A DNA stretch of 64,000 nt from Undibacterium hunanense (GTDB taxonomy: Bacteria; Pseudomonadota; Gammaproteobacteria; Burkholderiales; Burkholderiaceae_D). Of this stretch, positions 45,036 to 54,487 are shown in pieces. The stretch lies in the NCBI RefSeq assembly GCF_014284335.1, contig NZ_JACOGF010000001.1, positions 62,001-126,000 on the forward strand, read 5' to 3'. A model generated the notes under the pieces. It did no database searches, was not told the origin of the DNA, and was given only the letters and a program-made list of their open reading frames with translations. Every line of letters starts with the position of its first letter. The stretch's first letter is position 1. The position numbers were made by a program, and so were the translations under genes.

Positions 45036-47669
45036 ATGAGCACAAAAGAAATTCAGCATACTCCTATGATGCAGCAATATCTGCGCATCAAGGCAGATCA
45101 CCCGGACACGCTGGTGTTTTACCGCATGGGTGATTTTTACGAACTATTTTTTGGTGATGCGGAAAAAGTGTCGCGCTTGCTGGGCATTACCCTGACTCAG
45201 CGTGGCAGTTCTGGCGGCGAACCGATCAAGATGGCGGGTGTGCCCTTTCACTCGCTGGAACCCTATCTGGCCAAGCTGGTCAAGATTGGCGAATCTGCCG
45301 CGATTTGTGAGCAGATAGGCGACCCGGCTACCAGCAAGGGGCCGGTAGAGCGCAAGGTGATGCGCGTCATCACCCCTGGCACACTGACCGATACCGATCT
45401 GCTGCCGGAAAAGTCTGACCGTCCTTTGCTGTCACTGTGCATGCTGCAGCAAAGAAAAACCGTCAGCATAGGTCTGGCATGGCTGTCACTGGCGAGTGGC
45501 GCCTTGAAGTTGATGGAAGTATCCACCGACGAAAAATCGCTGCCACAACGCTTGCAACAGGAACTGGAGCGCATCAGCCCGGCTGAAGTCTTGCTGTCTG
45601 CCGGTACGCTTTTGCTGGACGAACACTATAGCCAGTTACCAGGCAAGTTCTCTGAACTGCCTGACTGGCATTTTGATGTCAAACAAGGGCAGAAAGCCTT
45701 GCAGGACCAGCTCGGCACGGCGTCGCTCACAGGCTTTGGGGTAGAGAACCTGAATGCTGCCCTGGGCGCTGCCGGCGCCCTGCTACGTTATGCAGAAAGC
45801 ACACAAGGGCGCGGCCTCAAGCATGTGAATAGCCTGAATGTCGAAACAGAACATGAATTCATTGGCCTGGATACCGCCACAAGACGCAATCTGGAATTGA
45901 CTGAAACCTTGCGTGGGCAAGAATCGCCGACGCTGTTTTCTCTGCTGGATCATTGCCGTACGGCGATGGGATCACGCCTGTTGCGTCACTGGTTGCATCA
46001 TGCACGCCGTGACCAGTCAGTTGCGCGGGCTCGTCATGACGCCATCAAGGCGCTGATACTGGCCGATTCTACCGATGGCCTTGCAACGACCTTAAGGTCG
46101 ATTCCGGATATCGAACGCATTACCACCCGCATCGCCCTGCAATCGGCCCGTCCGCGTGATTTGTCTGCCTTGCGTGACGGTATGCAGCATCTGCCAGGGC
46201 TGCGTAACTATGTCAGCCTGTGCATCGCCGATAACCAGACCAGCCTGCTGACCAAAGTATTGTCTGATCTGGATACACCAACAGAATGCCTGGACTTGCT
46301 GGAACGCGGCCTGATGCTGCAACCGGCCACCATGGTACGTGATGGCGGCGTCATTGCGACCGGCTTTGATGCCGAGCTGGATGAATTGCGGGCATTGTCC
46401 GAAAATGCCGGACAATTTCTGATCGAACTCGAAGCCTCGGAACGTGAACGTACCGGCATTGCCAATCTGCGCGTCGAATACAACCGTGTCCATGGTTTTT
46501 ACATAGAAGTGACCAACGGCCAGAGTGACAAAGTCCCTGACAATTACCGCCGTCGCCAGACCCTGAAAAATGCCGAGCGCTATATCACGCCGGAACTGAA
46601 AGCCTTTGAAGATAAGGCCCTGTCAGCCCAGGAGCGGGCGCTGGTGCGCGAGAAAATGCTGTATGAGCGCCTGCTGCAAGACCTGTTACCACAAGTTCCT
46701 GCCCTGCAAAAAATTGCGAATGCGATTGCCCAGTTGGATACCCTGGTGAGTCTGGCCGAACATGCGACCAAGAACAACTGGTGCGCGCCACAATTGCTCA
46801 GTGAACCTGTATTGCATATCGCCCAGGGCCGTCACCCTGTAGTGGAAAACCAGATCGAACGTTTTATCGCCAATGATTGCGATTTTTCTGCCGAACGCAA
46901 ATTATTACTGATCACCGGCCCCAACATGGGCGGTAAATCGACCTTCATGCGTCAGGTGGCCTTGATTACCCTGCTGGCCTATGTAGGCAGCTATGTACCA
47001 GCTACCGAAGCCAGCATAGGCCCCATAGATCGCATCTTTACCCGTATAGGTGCGGCGGATGATCTGGCCGGTGGACGTTCCACCTTCATGGTGGAAATGA
47101 CGGAATCTGCGGCAATCTTGAATGGTGCCAGCGAACATTCCCTGGTCTTGATGGATGAGGTAGGCCGTGGCACCTCCACTTTTGATGGATTGGCACTGGC
47201 CTGGGCGATTGCCAAACACCTTATCCAGGTATCCAAAAGCTATACTCTGTTTGCCACGCATTATTTTGAACTGACGCAATTGCCCGACGTGCACCCTTCC
47301 GCTGAAAACGTGCATCTGTCAGCGGTAGAACACAAGGAAAATATCGTTTTCCTGCATGCAGTACAGGCTGGGCCAGCTTCGCAAAGCTATGGCTTGCAGG
47401 TGGCGCAACTGGCAGGCATACCGCAAGTTGTCATCAAATCTGCGCGCAAACACCTGGCGGACCTGGAAGCGCAGTCACTGCAATCGACCTCGCAGTTTGA
47501 TTTATTCTCTTCTGCGGTAGCTACTGCAGAACCAGAGCCAGTCGAAGCCACACCCACCAATACCGAATTGCTGGAAACGCTGGATTCCATGGAACCAGAC
47601 AGCATGACACCGCGCGAAGCACTGGCAGCGCTGTATGAGCTGAAGGGGCTACTGGGTAAAACTGGGTAA
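45036..47669 (+). CDS. mutS: DNA mismatch repair protein MutS
   Basis: An 877-residue mismatch sensor. The mismatch-wedging Phe34-Tyr-Glu36 is in [11 protein letters not shown]. Connector, lever and clamp domains follow; Walker [16 protein letters not shown] is near 626-640 and Walker [15 protein letters not shown] near 704-717. The C-terminal tail ends in [15 protein letters not shown], the tetramerisation helix. Normal length. Ends 34 bases before a terminator shared with slyD. Confidence 0.97.
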   Translation: MSTKEIQHTPMMQQYLRIKADHPDTLVFYRMGDFYELFFGDAEKVSRLLGITLTQRGSSGGEPIKMAGVPFHSLEPYLAKLVKIGESAAICEQIGDPATSKGPVERKVMRVITPGTLTDTDLLPEKSDRPLLSLCMLQQRKTVSIGLAWLSLASGALKLMEVSTDEKSLPQRLQQELERISPAEVLLSAGTLLLDEHYSQLPGKFSELPDWHFDVKQGQKALQDQLGTASLTGFGVENLNAALGAAGALLRYAESTQGRGLKHVNSLNVETEHEFIGLDTATRRNLELTETLRGQESPTLFSLLDHCRTAMGSRLLRHWLHHARRDQSVARARHDAIKALILADSTDGLATTLRSIPDIERITTRIALQSARPRDLSALRDGMQHLPGLRNYVSLCIADNQTSLLTKVLSDLDTPTECLDLLERGLMLQPATMVRDGGVIATGFDAELDELRALSENAGQFLIELEASERERTGIANLRVEYNRVHGFYIEVTNGQSDKVPDNYRRRQTLKNAERYITPELKAFEDKALSAQERALVREKMLYERLLQDLLPQVPALQKIANAIAQLDTLVSLAEHATKNNWCAPQLLSEPVLHIAQGRHPVVENQIERFIANDCDFSAERKLLLITGPNMGGKSTFMRQVALITLLAYVGSYVPATEASIGPIDRIFTRIGAADDLAGGRSTFMVEMTESAAILNGASEHSLVLMDEVGRGTSTFDGLALAWAIAKHLIQVSKSYTLFATHYFELTQLPDVHPSAENVHLSAVEHKENIVFLHAVQAGPASQSYGLQVAQLAGIPQVVIKSARKHLADLEAQSLQSTSQFDLFSSAVATAEPEPVEATPTNTELLETLDSMEPDSMTPREALAALYELKGLLGKTG

Positions 47670-47701
47670 AAACTGATATTCAGCTAAAATTCAGCTAAAT
47701 G

Positions 47702-47732
47702 AAAAAATGCCGCTATATTCAGCGGCATTTTC
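47702..47732. terminator. Bidirectional terminator between mutS and slyD
   Basis: AAAATGCCGCT (47704-47714) and AGCGGCATTTT (47721-47731) are exact complements around ATATTC, with flanking A and T runs. Confidence 0.9.
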
Positions 47733-47740
47733 ATTTCAGG

Positions 47741-48307
47741 CTAGTGCAGCTTGTGGCTGCGATATTCAGCGTTTGCATCATCTTCATCATCGCCATCATC
47801 GTCGTCATGATGGTGTCCGTGGGCACCATGCACATGACCATGAGCGATTTCTTCTTCCGATGCTTCGCGCACATCTTCCACTGTCAGGCTGAAACGCAAG
47901 GCTATGCCGGCCAGAGGATGGTTGCCATCAAGCACTACTTTATCATCAGCGATATCGGTCACTGTAAAGATATGGGCATCGCCATCGTCTGAGTCGGCAG
48001 ACTCTTCGGAGTCTTCTGGCATACCTTCGAATTGCATACCAACTTCAAGTGGCGAAGGAAAACGTTCACGTGGCTCGACTTTGACCAGTTCCGCATCATA
48101 GTCACCAAATGCATCTTCAGGATTGAGCTGTATGGTGGCGCTAAAGCCTTTTTCCTTGCCTTCCAGGGCTTCTTCTATCTTGGGAAAAACCGCATCGTAC
48201 CCGCCATGCAGGTACACCATAGGCTCTTGCCCCTCTTCGATCAGATTGTCTTGTGCGTCTTTCAAGGTATAACGCGCGGTAACAACTGAATTTTTGCCTA
48301 TCTTCAT
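47741..48307 (-). CDS. slyD: FKBP-type peptidyl-prolyl isomerase SlyD
   Basis: A 188-residue SlyD: FKBP domain split by the chaperone (IF) flap, with EPMVYLHGGYDAVFPKIEEALEGKEKG, ATIQLNPEDAFGDYDAELV and DGNHPLAGIALRFSLTVEDVREAS. The tail is rich in His and Asp (HGHVHGAHGHHHDDDDGDDEDD), as expected for metal (nickel) binding. An extra acidic loop, EDSEESADSDDGDA, sits at about residues 98-111. AGGA lies before the ATG. Convergent with mutS. Confidence 0.93.
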   Translation of the reverse strand: MKIGKNSVVTARYTLKDAQDNLIEEGQEPMVYLHGGYDAVFPKIEEALEGKEKGFSATIQLNPEDAFGDYDAELVKVEPRERFPSPLEVGMQFEGMPEDSEESADSDDGDAHIFTVTDIADDKVVLDGNHPLAGIALRFSLTVEDVREASEEEIAHGHVHGAHGHHHDDDDGDDEDDANAEYRSHKLH

Positions 48308-48385
48308 AGCAATTCCTTAAAAATTTATCTGCTTGCGAATTATACCCGTCTAGTCGATCGCTTTGCCTCGGCCTATAATGCGGGC

Positions 48386-49519
48386 ATGAAAAAAATCACC
48401 TCCCCCCTCCCCTTGCTTGGCGGCATCTCTGTTGAAGAGTTTTTCAGTGAATATTGGCACAAGAAGCCTTTACTGATACGTCAGGCCATTCCCGGCTTTC
48501 AGCCTTTGTTGACCAAGGACGATTTATTTGACCTGGCGGGTCGCGACGATGTTGAATCGCGCCTGATCAGCTTTTTTGGCAAACACTGGGAAATGCAGTC
48601 CGGCCCGCATGAGCAGATACCCGTCAAGGAAAAGAAGGACTGGACACTGCTGATACAAGGCGTCAACTTGCACAACGATGCGGCCGATGCCCTGCTGCGG
48701 CAATTCCGCTTCATCCCGGATAGCAGGCTGGATGACCTGATGATCAGCTATGCGGCCGATGGCGGTGGCGTTGGCCCGCATTTCGATTCCTATGACGTCT
48801 TCCTGTTGCAGGCGCACGGCCAGCGCAAATGGCGTATCGGTGCACAAAAGGATTTGAGCCTGGTAGAAGGCATGCCTTTGAAGATTTTGCGTAATTTCAA
48901 GGCTGAACAAGAATTCGTGCTGGAACCGGGCGATATGCTTTACCTGCCGCCCAAGTATGCGCATGACGGCGTGGCAGTCGGTGAATGCATGACCTACTCC
49001 ATTGGTTTCCGCGCGCCGTCTTACCAGGAGTTCGGTGAATCCTTCCTGCAGTTCATGTCTGAATCGATAGATTTGCCAGGGCGTTATGCAGACCCCGATT
49101 TGAAACCCGGCAGCAAACCGGCTGAAATCAGTACGGAAATGCTGGATGATATTTCCGCCGAAATCGCCAAGATCCGTTTCACCGATGATGACATTTTGAT
49201 CTTCCTGGGTGAGCACCTGACAGAACCCAAGTCCAGCGTCTTTTTTACGGGACCAGAAAAACCCTTGGCACCCAAACGCTTTCAGCAAGCAGCCATCAAA
49301 AATGGACTGAAGCTGTCACGCAAATCCCAGATGTTATATAAAGGAAAACATGTCTTTATCAACGGTGAATCCTTTGCTGTTGGTAGAGAAGACAAGGTTT
49401 CCCTGACCCAGCTGGCAAATCAAAGAGAACTCGATGGTAGCGATATCACGAATATCTCCGCCGATGTGCTGGAAGCATTTTGTTTATGGTATGAAGATGG
49501 CTGGCTGGAAATTCGTTAA
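48386..49519 (+). CDS. roxA: Ribosomal oxygenase RoxA/YcfD-like (L16 arginine hydroxylase, JmjC-cupin)
   Basis: A 377-residue Fe(II)/2-oxoglutarate oxygenase. Iron ligands His132 and Asp134 in VGPHFDSYDVFLLQ and His193 in PPKYAHDGVAVGE; also AHGQRKWRIG in the JmjC fold. The start EEFFSEYWHKKPLLIRQAIPGF is typical of YcfD, which hydroxylates an arginine of ribosomal protein L16. C-terminal dimerisation and winged-helix parts are present by length. Divergent from slyD by 78 bases. Confidence 0.92.
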   Translation: MKKITSPLPLLGGISVEEFFSEYWHKKPLLIRQAIPGFQPLLTKDDLFDLAGRDDVESRLISFFGKHWEMQSGPHEQIPVKEKKDWTLLIQGVNLHNDAADALLRQFRFIPDSRLDDLMISYAADGGGVGPHFDSYDVFLLQAHGQRKWRIGAQKDLSLVEGMPLKILRNFKAEQEFVLEPGDMLYLPPKYAHDGVAVGECMTYSIGFRAPSYQEFGESFLQFMSESIDLPGRYADPDLKPGSKPAEISTEMLDDISAEIAKIRFTDDDILIFLGEHLTEPKSSVFFTGPEKPLAPKRFQQAAIKNGLKLSRKSQMLYKGKHVFINGESFAVGREDKVSLTQLANQRELDGSDITNISADVLEAFCLWYEDGWLEIR

Positions 49520-49861
49520 TCTTTAAAAATAATAAAAATACATGTCGCAGCGCAGCATTCGAATTGAAATTTGAAAGGAAATTTTCGTCTTGTGAGGGTC
49601 AATTTTCATGAAAAAGTGGAGAACCACGACTAAAATTGCGCTCTTGCCTATAAATAATGACAGATTTGAGTGCAAAAATGCATCTATGCCTATTCCAACA
49701 ATGGAAAAATCATTATAATTCCGGGTTAGGAAACTTTCGTAGGGGCCGAATGTCGTTTTGGCGAGAAGCTCGCGAATTAACCTATAGAGCGATAATTACC
49801 GGTAATTATTCATCGCAACGTTTTGATCTTCTTTTTTGATCTATTTATTGAAAGTACAAAC
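49520..49861. other. Intergenic region upstream of the Ala/Pro lipoprotein gene
   Basis: 342 bases. Visible items: a possible 36-codon ORF at 49608-49718 with GAGGG nine bases upstream (doubtful); a candidate -10 box TATAAT at 49714-49719 with only a weak -35; a small hairpin GCGAG/CTCGC at 49761-49773; and a perfect palindrome at 49792-49809. The region from 49714 on is probably the promoter and leader of the lipoprotein gene. Confidence 0.45.
49792..49809. promoter_or_regulatory. Perfect 18-base palindrome upstream of the lipoprotein gene
   Basis: ATAATTACCGGTAATTAT reads the same on both strands, 52 bases before the ATG at 49862. Candidate dimeric repressor or activator site, or a leader hairpin. 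Confidence 0.5.
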
Positions 49862-50116
49862 ATGAAAAAATCACTCTTGCTCGTTTCCCTGTTGGCAATC
49901 GCTTTGGCTGCTTGCGGCAAAAAAGAAGAAGCAGCTCCTGCTCCAGCATCTGCTTCCGCAACAGCTCCAGCTCCAGCATCTGCTCCAGCAGAAGCCCCAG
50001 CAGCAGCTCCAGCTCCAGCAGCAGCATCTGATGCAGCAGCAGCTTCTGGCGCAGCTCCAGCAGCTTCCGCAGCAGCATCTGCTCCAGCAGCAGCTTCCGC
50101 ATCTGCATCCAAGTAA
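49862..50116 (+). CDS. Small Ala/Pro-rich low-complexity lipoprotein
   Basis: An 84-residue protein with a lipoprotein signal peptide (LLAIALAAC, lipidated Cys18) and Gly at +2, which favours the outer membrane. The mature part is GKKEE followed by about 60 residues almost wholly of Ala, Pro and Ser, ending ASASK. The codons are biased to GCT/GCA/CCA, unlike neighbours that favour GCC/GCG, a pattern of repeat growth or high expression. No family is recognised; it may be a disordered spacer in the periplasm. Terminator follows 16 bases on. ATG 49862 starts the signal peptide; the frame opening at 49823 is not needed. Confidence 0.8.
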   Translation: MKKSLLLVSLLAIALAACGKKEEAAPAPASASATAPAPASAPAEAPAAAPAPAAASDAAAASGAAPAASAAASAPAAASASASK

Positions 50117-50131
50117 TTTTTAATTACTTAA

Positions 50132-50162
50132 GAAAAGCCGGCCTTTGGGTCGGTTTTTTTTC
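50132..50162 (+). terminator. Terminator after the lipoprotein gene
   Basis: AAAAGCCGGCC pairs with GGGTCGGTTTT with a bulge, followed by a run of Ts to 50162. Confidence 0.75.
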
Positions 50163-50289
50163 GTCTGTTGCAGTGCATCAGCTGCACCTCGTATGCGCAC
50201 AACATGTCGCCATCAGCAGCAGCCGGTGAGTACTGACAATTTGCTAATGATTTACTACTATCGAGACATGAAGAGCCGGGTGAAGATAT

Positions 50290-50320
50290 AAAAAAACCAC
50301 GACAAGTCGTGGTTTTTTTA
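50290..50320 (-). terminator. Terminator after the cytochrome c pair
   Basis: AAAAAACCACGAC (50291-50303) and GTCGTGGTTTTTT (50306-50318) are exact complements around AA; it lies 15 bases past the stop of the leftward cytochrome gene. Confidence 0.9.
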
Positions 50321-50334
50321 TAAGTGTGAATTGC

Positions 50335-50688
50335 TTATTTTTTCAATACCAATTCGCCAGGCAGGCTATGCAGATAGGCTGCAATGTTTTGAATGTCATC
50401 ATTCGACAGTTCTTTTGCCTTAGGGCCCATAGTCGCATTGGTACGACCATTGGCACTCGCCACATCACCGCCACGCTTATAGGATTTCAAGGCTTGCGCC
50501 AGGTAATCGACATGCTGTCCAGCCAGTTTTGGATAGGATGGGTCTTTAGGGTTACTGAAATTATCGCCGTGGCAGGAAGCACAGTCGAATTTTTTAACAG
50601 CTGCCTTGCCGGCTTCAATATTACCGCCTGCCAGAGCAGCGAAAGACACCGTAGACAACAGCGTTGCCAACACAATAGATTTCTTCAT
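50335..50688 (-). CDS. Class I cytochrome c (c553/c4-like), second of a pair
   Basis: A 117-residue periplasmic cytochrome. Signal peptide ends SFAALA|GG at residue 20; haem site Cys36-Ala-Ser-Cys-His40; axial Met probably in NATMGPKAKELS; C-terminal helix IQNIAAYLHSLP. CAGGAGCG before the ATG is a strong Shine-Dalgarno. It follows the other small cytochrome by 15 bases. Together they resemble a split c4 and probably carry electrons to a terminal oxidase. Confidence 0.92.
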   Translation of the reverse strand: MKKSIVLATLLSTVSFAALAGGNIEAGKAAVKKFDCASCHGDNFSNPKDPSYPKLAGQHVDYLAQALKSYKRGGDVASANGRTNATMGPKAKELSNDDIQNIAAYLHSLPGELVLKK

Positions 50689-50703
50689 GGTTCGCTCCTG
50701 TTT

Positions 50704-51027
50704 TTATTTTTGTTGGGAATAGTAAGCTGCCAGATCAGCGATATCCTGCTCGGACAGGCTGCCAGCGATACCACGCATGGTTGGATGCTTGCGATCACCC
50801 TTTTGGTAGGCCTTCAACGCATTTTCAATGTATTTAGCGGATTGACCACCAATCATGGGCACTTGATACACTTCCGGGAAGGTAGCCTTGTAGCCAGGAA
50901 TGGCGTGGCAGCCTATACACATCGCGACTTTTTTGTCGGCAGCGTCTTTAGCATTGCCAACCGGATCTGCTGCCGCAGCAGCTTGAGCGAGACTCGCCAT
51001 GGCGAGGAGTGCAAACAATTTTTTCAT
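50704..51027 (-). CDS. Class I cytochrome c (c553-like), first of a pair
   Basis: A 107-residue periplasmic cytochrome. Signal peptide ends QAAAAA|DP near residue 20; haem site Cys37-Ile-Gly-Cys-His41; axial Met in HPTMRGIAGSLS; C-terminal helix DIADLAAYYSQQ. Promoter-proximal gene of the two-cytochrome operon, divergent from moxR. Confidence 0.92.
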   Translation of the reverse strand: MKKLFALLAMASLAQAAAAADPVGNAKDAADKKVAMCIGCHAIPGYKATFPEVYQVPMIGGQSAKYIENALKAYQKGDRKHPTMRGIAGSLSEQDIADLAAYYSQQK

Positions 51028-51411
51028 AGTAGCGATTATTAATTTAGCTGGCAGATCAATAAATACAGTGTTTTGATATAACTCAGCATTTTAGCTGATT
51101 ACGACCGGATTTGCGCAAGAAACCTGCCCCCTATCGTCTATAGAAAGATGAAAATGCTGCATTTGTGCAATTCCATAGGTAATTTTTTACACTCATTGAC
51201 TGCTCATTCACTATTTTCATTGCGATTGCTTTCGCAAAAAAAGAACAGGCGTTCACAAGAGCACAAATTCTGGCTTATACTCTTTCGACAGTTTCATCGA
51301 CGCAATACATGTTGTGCATGTTGTTCATATCTGACTACATGTGTAATTTTGCGGCAGTCCTAATTGGCAACTCTAATTGGCAGTCCTACTTATATATTCC
51401 GGGTACAAACC
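51028..51411. other. Divergent intergenic region cytochrome c / moxR
   Basis: 384 bases holding the promoters for both directions. At 51353-51394 GGCAGTCCTA occurs twice and CTAATTGGCA twice in overlapping direct repeat, ending about 20 bases before the moxR ATG. Short frames here show no protein features. Confidence 0.5.
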
Positions 51412-52275
51412 ATGACGCAAGTCCCTAACAATTTACGCTTTGACGGTGCTGATAATTATGTCGCCACCGATGACCTGAAGCTGGCTGTGAATGCAGCCCT
51501 GAGTCTGCAACGTCCACTATTGATCAAGGGCGAACCTGGAACCGGCAAAACCATGCTGGCCGAAGAAGTTGCCGCAGCCCTCAACATGCCACTGATGCAG
51601 TGGCATATCAAATCCACGACCAAGGCGCAGCAAGGCCTGTACGAATATGATGCGGTATCGCGCCTGCGTGATTCGCAACTGGGCGATGAAAGAGTCAAGG
51701 ACATCCACAATTACATCATCAAAGGCGTGTTGTGGCAGGCATTTACTGCGGATGAGCCAGTGGTATTGCTGATTGATGAAATTGACAAGGCCGATATCGA
51801 ATTCCCGAATGACTTGCTGCGCGAACTGGACCGCATGGAATTCTATGTCTACGAAACCCGTGAAATGGTCAGGGCCAGGCATCGTCCGCTGGTTATCATC
51901 ACGTCGAATAATGAAAAAGAATTACCGGATGCCTTCCTGCGTCGCTGCTTCTTCCATTACATCAAGTTTCCTGACAAGGAAACCATGCAGAAAATCGTCG
52001 ATGTGCATTTCCCGAAACTGAAATCGGATTTGCTGGCACAAGCCCTGCAGACTTTTTATGAAATCCGCGACGTTGCAGGCCTGAAGAAAAAACCATCCAC
52101 CTCCGAATTCATCGACTGGCTGAAGCTCCTGCTGGCGGAAGATATCCCACTGGAAGCCATGCGCAGCAAAGACAACAAGGCCATCGTCCCGCCCCTGCAC
52201 GGTGCCCTGCTGAAGAATGAACAGGATGTACATCTGTTTGAACGCCTGGTATTCATGTCACGCACCAATCGTTAA
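51412..52275 (+). CDS. MoxR family AAA+ ATPase
   Basis: A 287-residue AAA+ protein. Walker A GEPGTGKT at 40-47, Walker B VVLLIDEIDKAD near 115-126, sensor-1 IITSNNEKELPDAFLRRC. MoxR proteins are chaperones that insert cofactors or activate complexes together with a VWA-domain partner, usually encoded next door (CoxE-like). Here the next gene is acs on the opposite strand, so no partner is adjacent. The frame opens at 51364, but ATG 51412 (MTQVPNNLRF) starts the family-typical N terminus. Confidence 0.92.
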   Translation: MTQVPNNLRFDGADNYVATDDLKLAVNAALSLQRPLLIKGEPGTGKTMLAEEVAAALNMPLMQWHIKSTTKAQQGLYEYDAVSRLRDSQLGDERVKDIHNYIIKGVLWQAFTADEPVVLLIDEIDKADIEFPNDLLRELDRMEFYVYETREMVRARHRPLVIITSNNEKELPDAFLRRCFFHYIKFPDKETMQKIVDVHFPKLKSDLLAQALQTFYEIRDVAGLKKKPSTSEFIDWLKLLLAEDIPLEAMRSKDNKAIVPPLHGALLKNEQDVHLFERLVFMSRTNR

Positions 52276-52307
52276 ATTCACTGATCACTGGTCACTGGTG
52301 GTCACTC

Positions 52308-52332
52308 ATTCAGCGATACAGTATCGCTGAAT
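52308..52332. repeat. 25-base palindrome downstream of moxR
   Basis: ATTCAGCGATAC (52308-52319) and GTATCGCTGAAT (52321-52332) are exact complements around one base. It lies 33 bases after the moxR stop and just before the terminator. Confidence 0.6.
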
Positions 52333-52338
52333 AAAAAA

Positions 52339-52376
52339 TGGCACTGCCATATCTTTGGATATGCAGTGCCTTTTTA
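52339..52376 (+). terminator. Terminator after moxR
   Basis: GGCACTGC(C)ATATC pairs with GATATGCAGTGCC around TTTG, followed by TTTTT; A-rich on the other side, so it may also serve acs. Confidence 0.85.
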
Positions 52377-52492
52377 ATATTACCGGTATTTATACCAATG
52401 CTTCGTCTATGCGATTGCTGTCAGTATTCTGTCATTATATTTTGATGCTTCATCTTGTTCAGCGCAATTTTAAAATAATTACTGAATCTTAA

Positions 52493-54487
52493 TTACTGCG
52501 CCTGCTTCAACTGCTCCAGAATAGCCGGATTTTCCAGCGTCGAGATATCCTGGGTGATTTCCTCGCCCTTGGCCAGCACGCGCAACAGACGGCGCATGAT
52601 TTTGCCTGAACGCGTTTTTGGCAGATTATCACCAAAACGGATTTCTTTGGGCTTGGCAATTGGTCCAATTTCTTTCGCTACCCAGTTGCGCAATTCTGTT
52701 GCGATCTGTTTCGCTTCGTCGCCGGTGGGACGTGAACGTTTCAGCACGACGAAGGCGCAAATGGCTTCGCCGGTGGTTTCATCCGGCTTGCCGACCACTG
52801 CGGCTTCAGCAACCAATGGATTGGCAACCAGTGCCGATTCAATTTCCATGGTACCCATGCGGTGCCCGGAAACATTGAGCACATCATCAATACGGCCGGT
52901 AATGGTGAAGTAGCCAGTATCCTTGTTGCGTATCGCACCGTCGCCCGCCAGGTAGACCTTGCCGCCAAACTCCTCGGGGAAATAGCTTTTCTTAAAACGC
53001 TCAGGATCACCCCAGATGGTGCGTATCATGGATGGCCATGGACGTTTCACGACCAGAATACCGCCCTGCCCGTTTGGCAAATCATGGCCTGTTTCATCCA
53101 CAATCGCAGCCGTAATACCTGGCAAAGGCAAGGTGCATGAACCAGGCACCAGCGGCGTCGCACCTGGCAATGGTGTCATCATGTGACCACCGGTTTCCGT
53201 CTGCCAGAAGGTATCAACAATGGGGCAATTGCCACGGCCGATATTGTTGTAATACCACATCCAGGCTTCAGGATTGATGGGTTCACCGACGGATCCCAAC
53301 AGGCGCAGCGACGACAGATTGAATTTGTCCGGATGGATATTTGCGTCGCCATCTGCGGCTTTTATCAGGGAACGGATAGCTGTTGGCGCAGTGTAGAAAA
53401 TAGTCGCCTTGTGTTTTTCTATCATGCTCCAGAAACGTCCTGCATTCGGGAAAGTAGGTACGCCCTCAAACACGATTTCAGTTGCACCGGCGGCCAGTGG
53501 GCCATAGGTGATATAGGTATGGCCTGTGACCCAACCTATATCAGCAGTACACCAGAACACATCTTCCGGCTTGATGTCGAAAGTCCATTTCATGGTCAGA
53601 ATCGCCCACAGCAGATAACCGCCGGACGAATGCTGCACGCCTTTTGGTTTGCCGGTAGAACCTGACGTATACAGGATAAACAAGGGATGTTCGGCACTGA
53701 CCCATTCAGGTTCGCAGACTGCTGACTGGGTGGCAACCAGTTCATGCATCCACAAATCACGTCCGGCGCTGACATTAACATTGCCACCGGTACGCTTGTA
53801 CACAACAACACTCTTTACTTTTTCACAATCGCCGAGTGCCAGTGCTTCATCCACGATGGCCTTGAGTGGCAGGTGTTTACCACCGCGCACCTGCTCATCG
53901 GCAGTGATGACCGCCACCGCGCCCACGTCAACAATACGTTCTTGCAGCGATTTGGCAGAAAAACCACCAAATACCACCGAATGCGTTGCACCTATGCGCG
54001 CACAGGCCTGCATGGCAACGACGCCCTCTACCGACATTGGCATATAGATGACGACGCGGTCACCCTTGACGATGCCCAATGATTTCAGGCCGTTGGCAAA
54101 CTGACAGACTTTTTGGTGCAATTCCTGATAGGTGACTCTGGTGACATCGCCGCCATCCGCTTCAAATATCAATGCAACCTTGTCAGCATTGCCATTTTGC
54201 AGATTCACATCGAGGCAATTATAGGAAACATTCAGCAAGCCATCTTCAAACCATTTGTACAGCGGCGCATTGGATTCGTCGAGCGTGGTTTGGAAAGGCT
54301 TGTGCCAGTGCAGGTTTTCACGTGCCAGGCGAGCCCAGAAGCCTTCATAGTCCTGTTCGGCTTCCTGACATAGTGCGTTGTAAGCATCCATGCCTGAGAT
54401 AGCCGCATTGGCAGCAAAAGCAGCAGGCGGGTAGAAAATGCGGGATTCGGCTTTGACTTCGTGTTGAGCAGCATTGAGGTCAGACAT
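52493..54487 (-). CDS. acs: Acetyl-CoA synthetase
   Basis: A 664-residue AMP-forming acetate:CoA ligase. P-loop [26 protein letters not shown], hinge/A8 region [16 protein letters not shown], and catalytic, acetylatable lysine in [14 protein letters not shown]. Normal length. The frame reaches a TTG at 54499, but ATG 54487 has GGAGA six bases upstream. A perfect inverted repeat at 54551-54566 lies about 65 bases upstream. Gives acetyl-CoA from acetate, feeding the citric acid cycle. Confidence 0.96.
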   Translation of the reverse strand: MSDLNAAQHEVKAESRIFYPPAAFAANAAISGMDAYNALCQEAEQDYEGFWARLARENLHWHKPFQTTLDESNAPLYKWFEDGLLNVSYNCLDVNLQNGNADKVALIFEADGGDVTRVTYQELHQKVCQFANGLKSLGIVKGDRVVIYMPMSVEGVVAMQACARIGATHSVVFGGFSAKSLQERIVDVGAVAVITADEQVRGGKHLPLKAIVDEALALGDCEKVKSVVVYKRTGGNVNVSAGRDLWMHELVATQSAVCEPEWVSAEHPLFILYTSGSTGKPKGVQHSSGGYLLWAILTMKWTFDIKPEDVFWCTADIGWVTGHTYITYGPLAAGATEIVFEGVPTFPNAGRFWSMIEKHKATIFYTAPTAIRSLIKAADGDANIHPDKFNLSSLRLLGSVGEPINPEAWMWYYNNIGRGNCPIVDTFWQTETGGHMMTPLPGATPLVPGSCTLPLPGITAAIVDETGHDLPNGQGGILVVKRPWPSMIRTIWGDPERFKKSYFPEEFGGKVYLAGDGAIRNKDTGYFTITGRIDDVLNVSGHRMGTMEIESALVANPLVAEAAVVGKPDETTGEAICAFVVLKRSRPTGDEAKQIATELRNWVAKEIGPIAKPKEIRFGDNLPKTRSGKIMRRLLRVLAKGEEITQDISTLENPAILEQLKQAQ

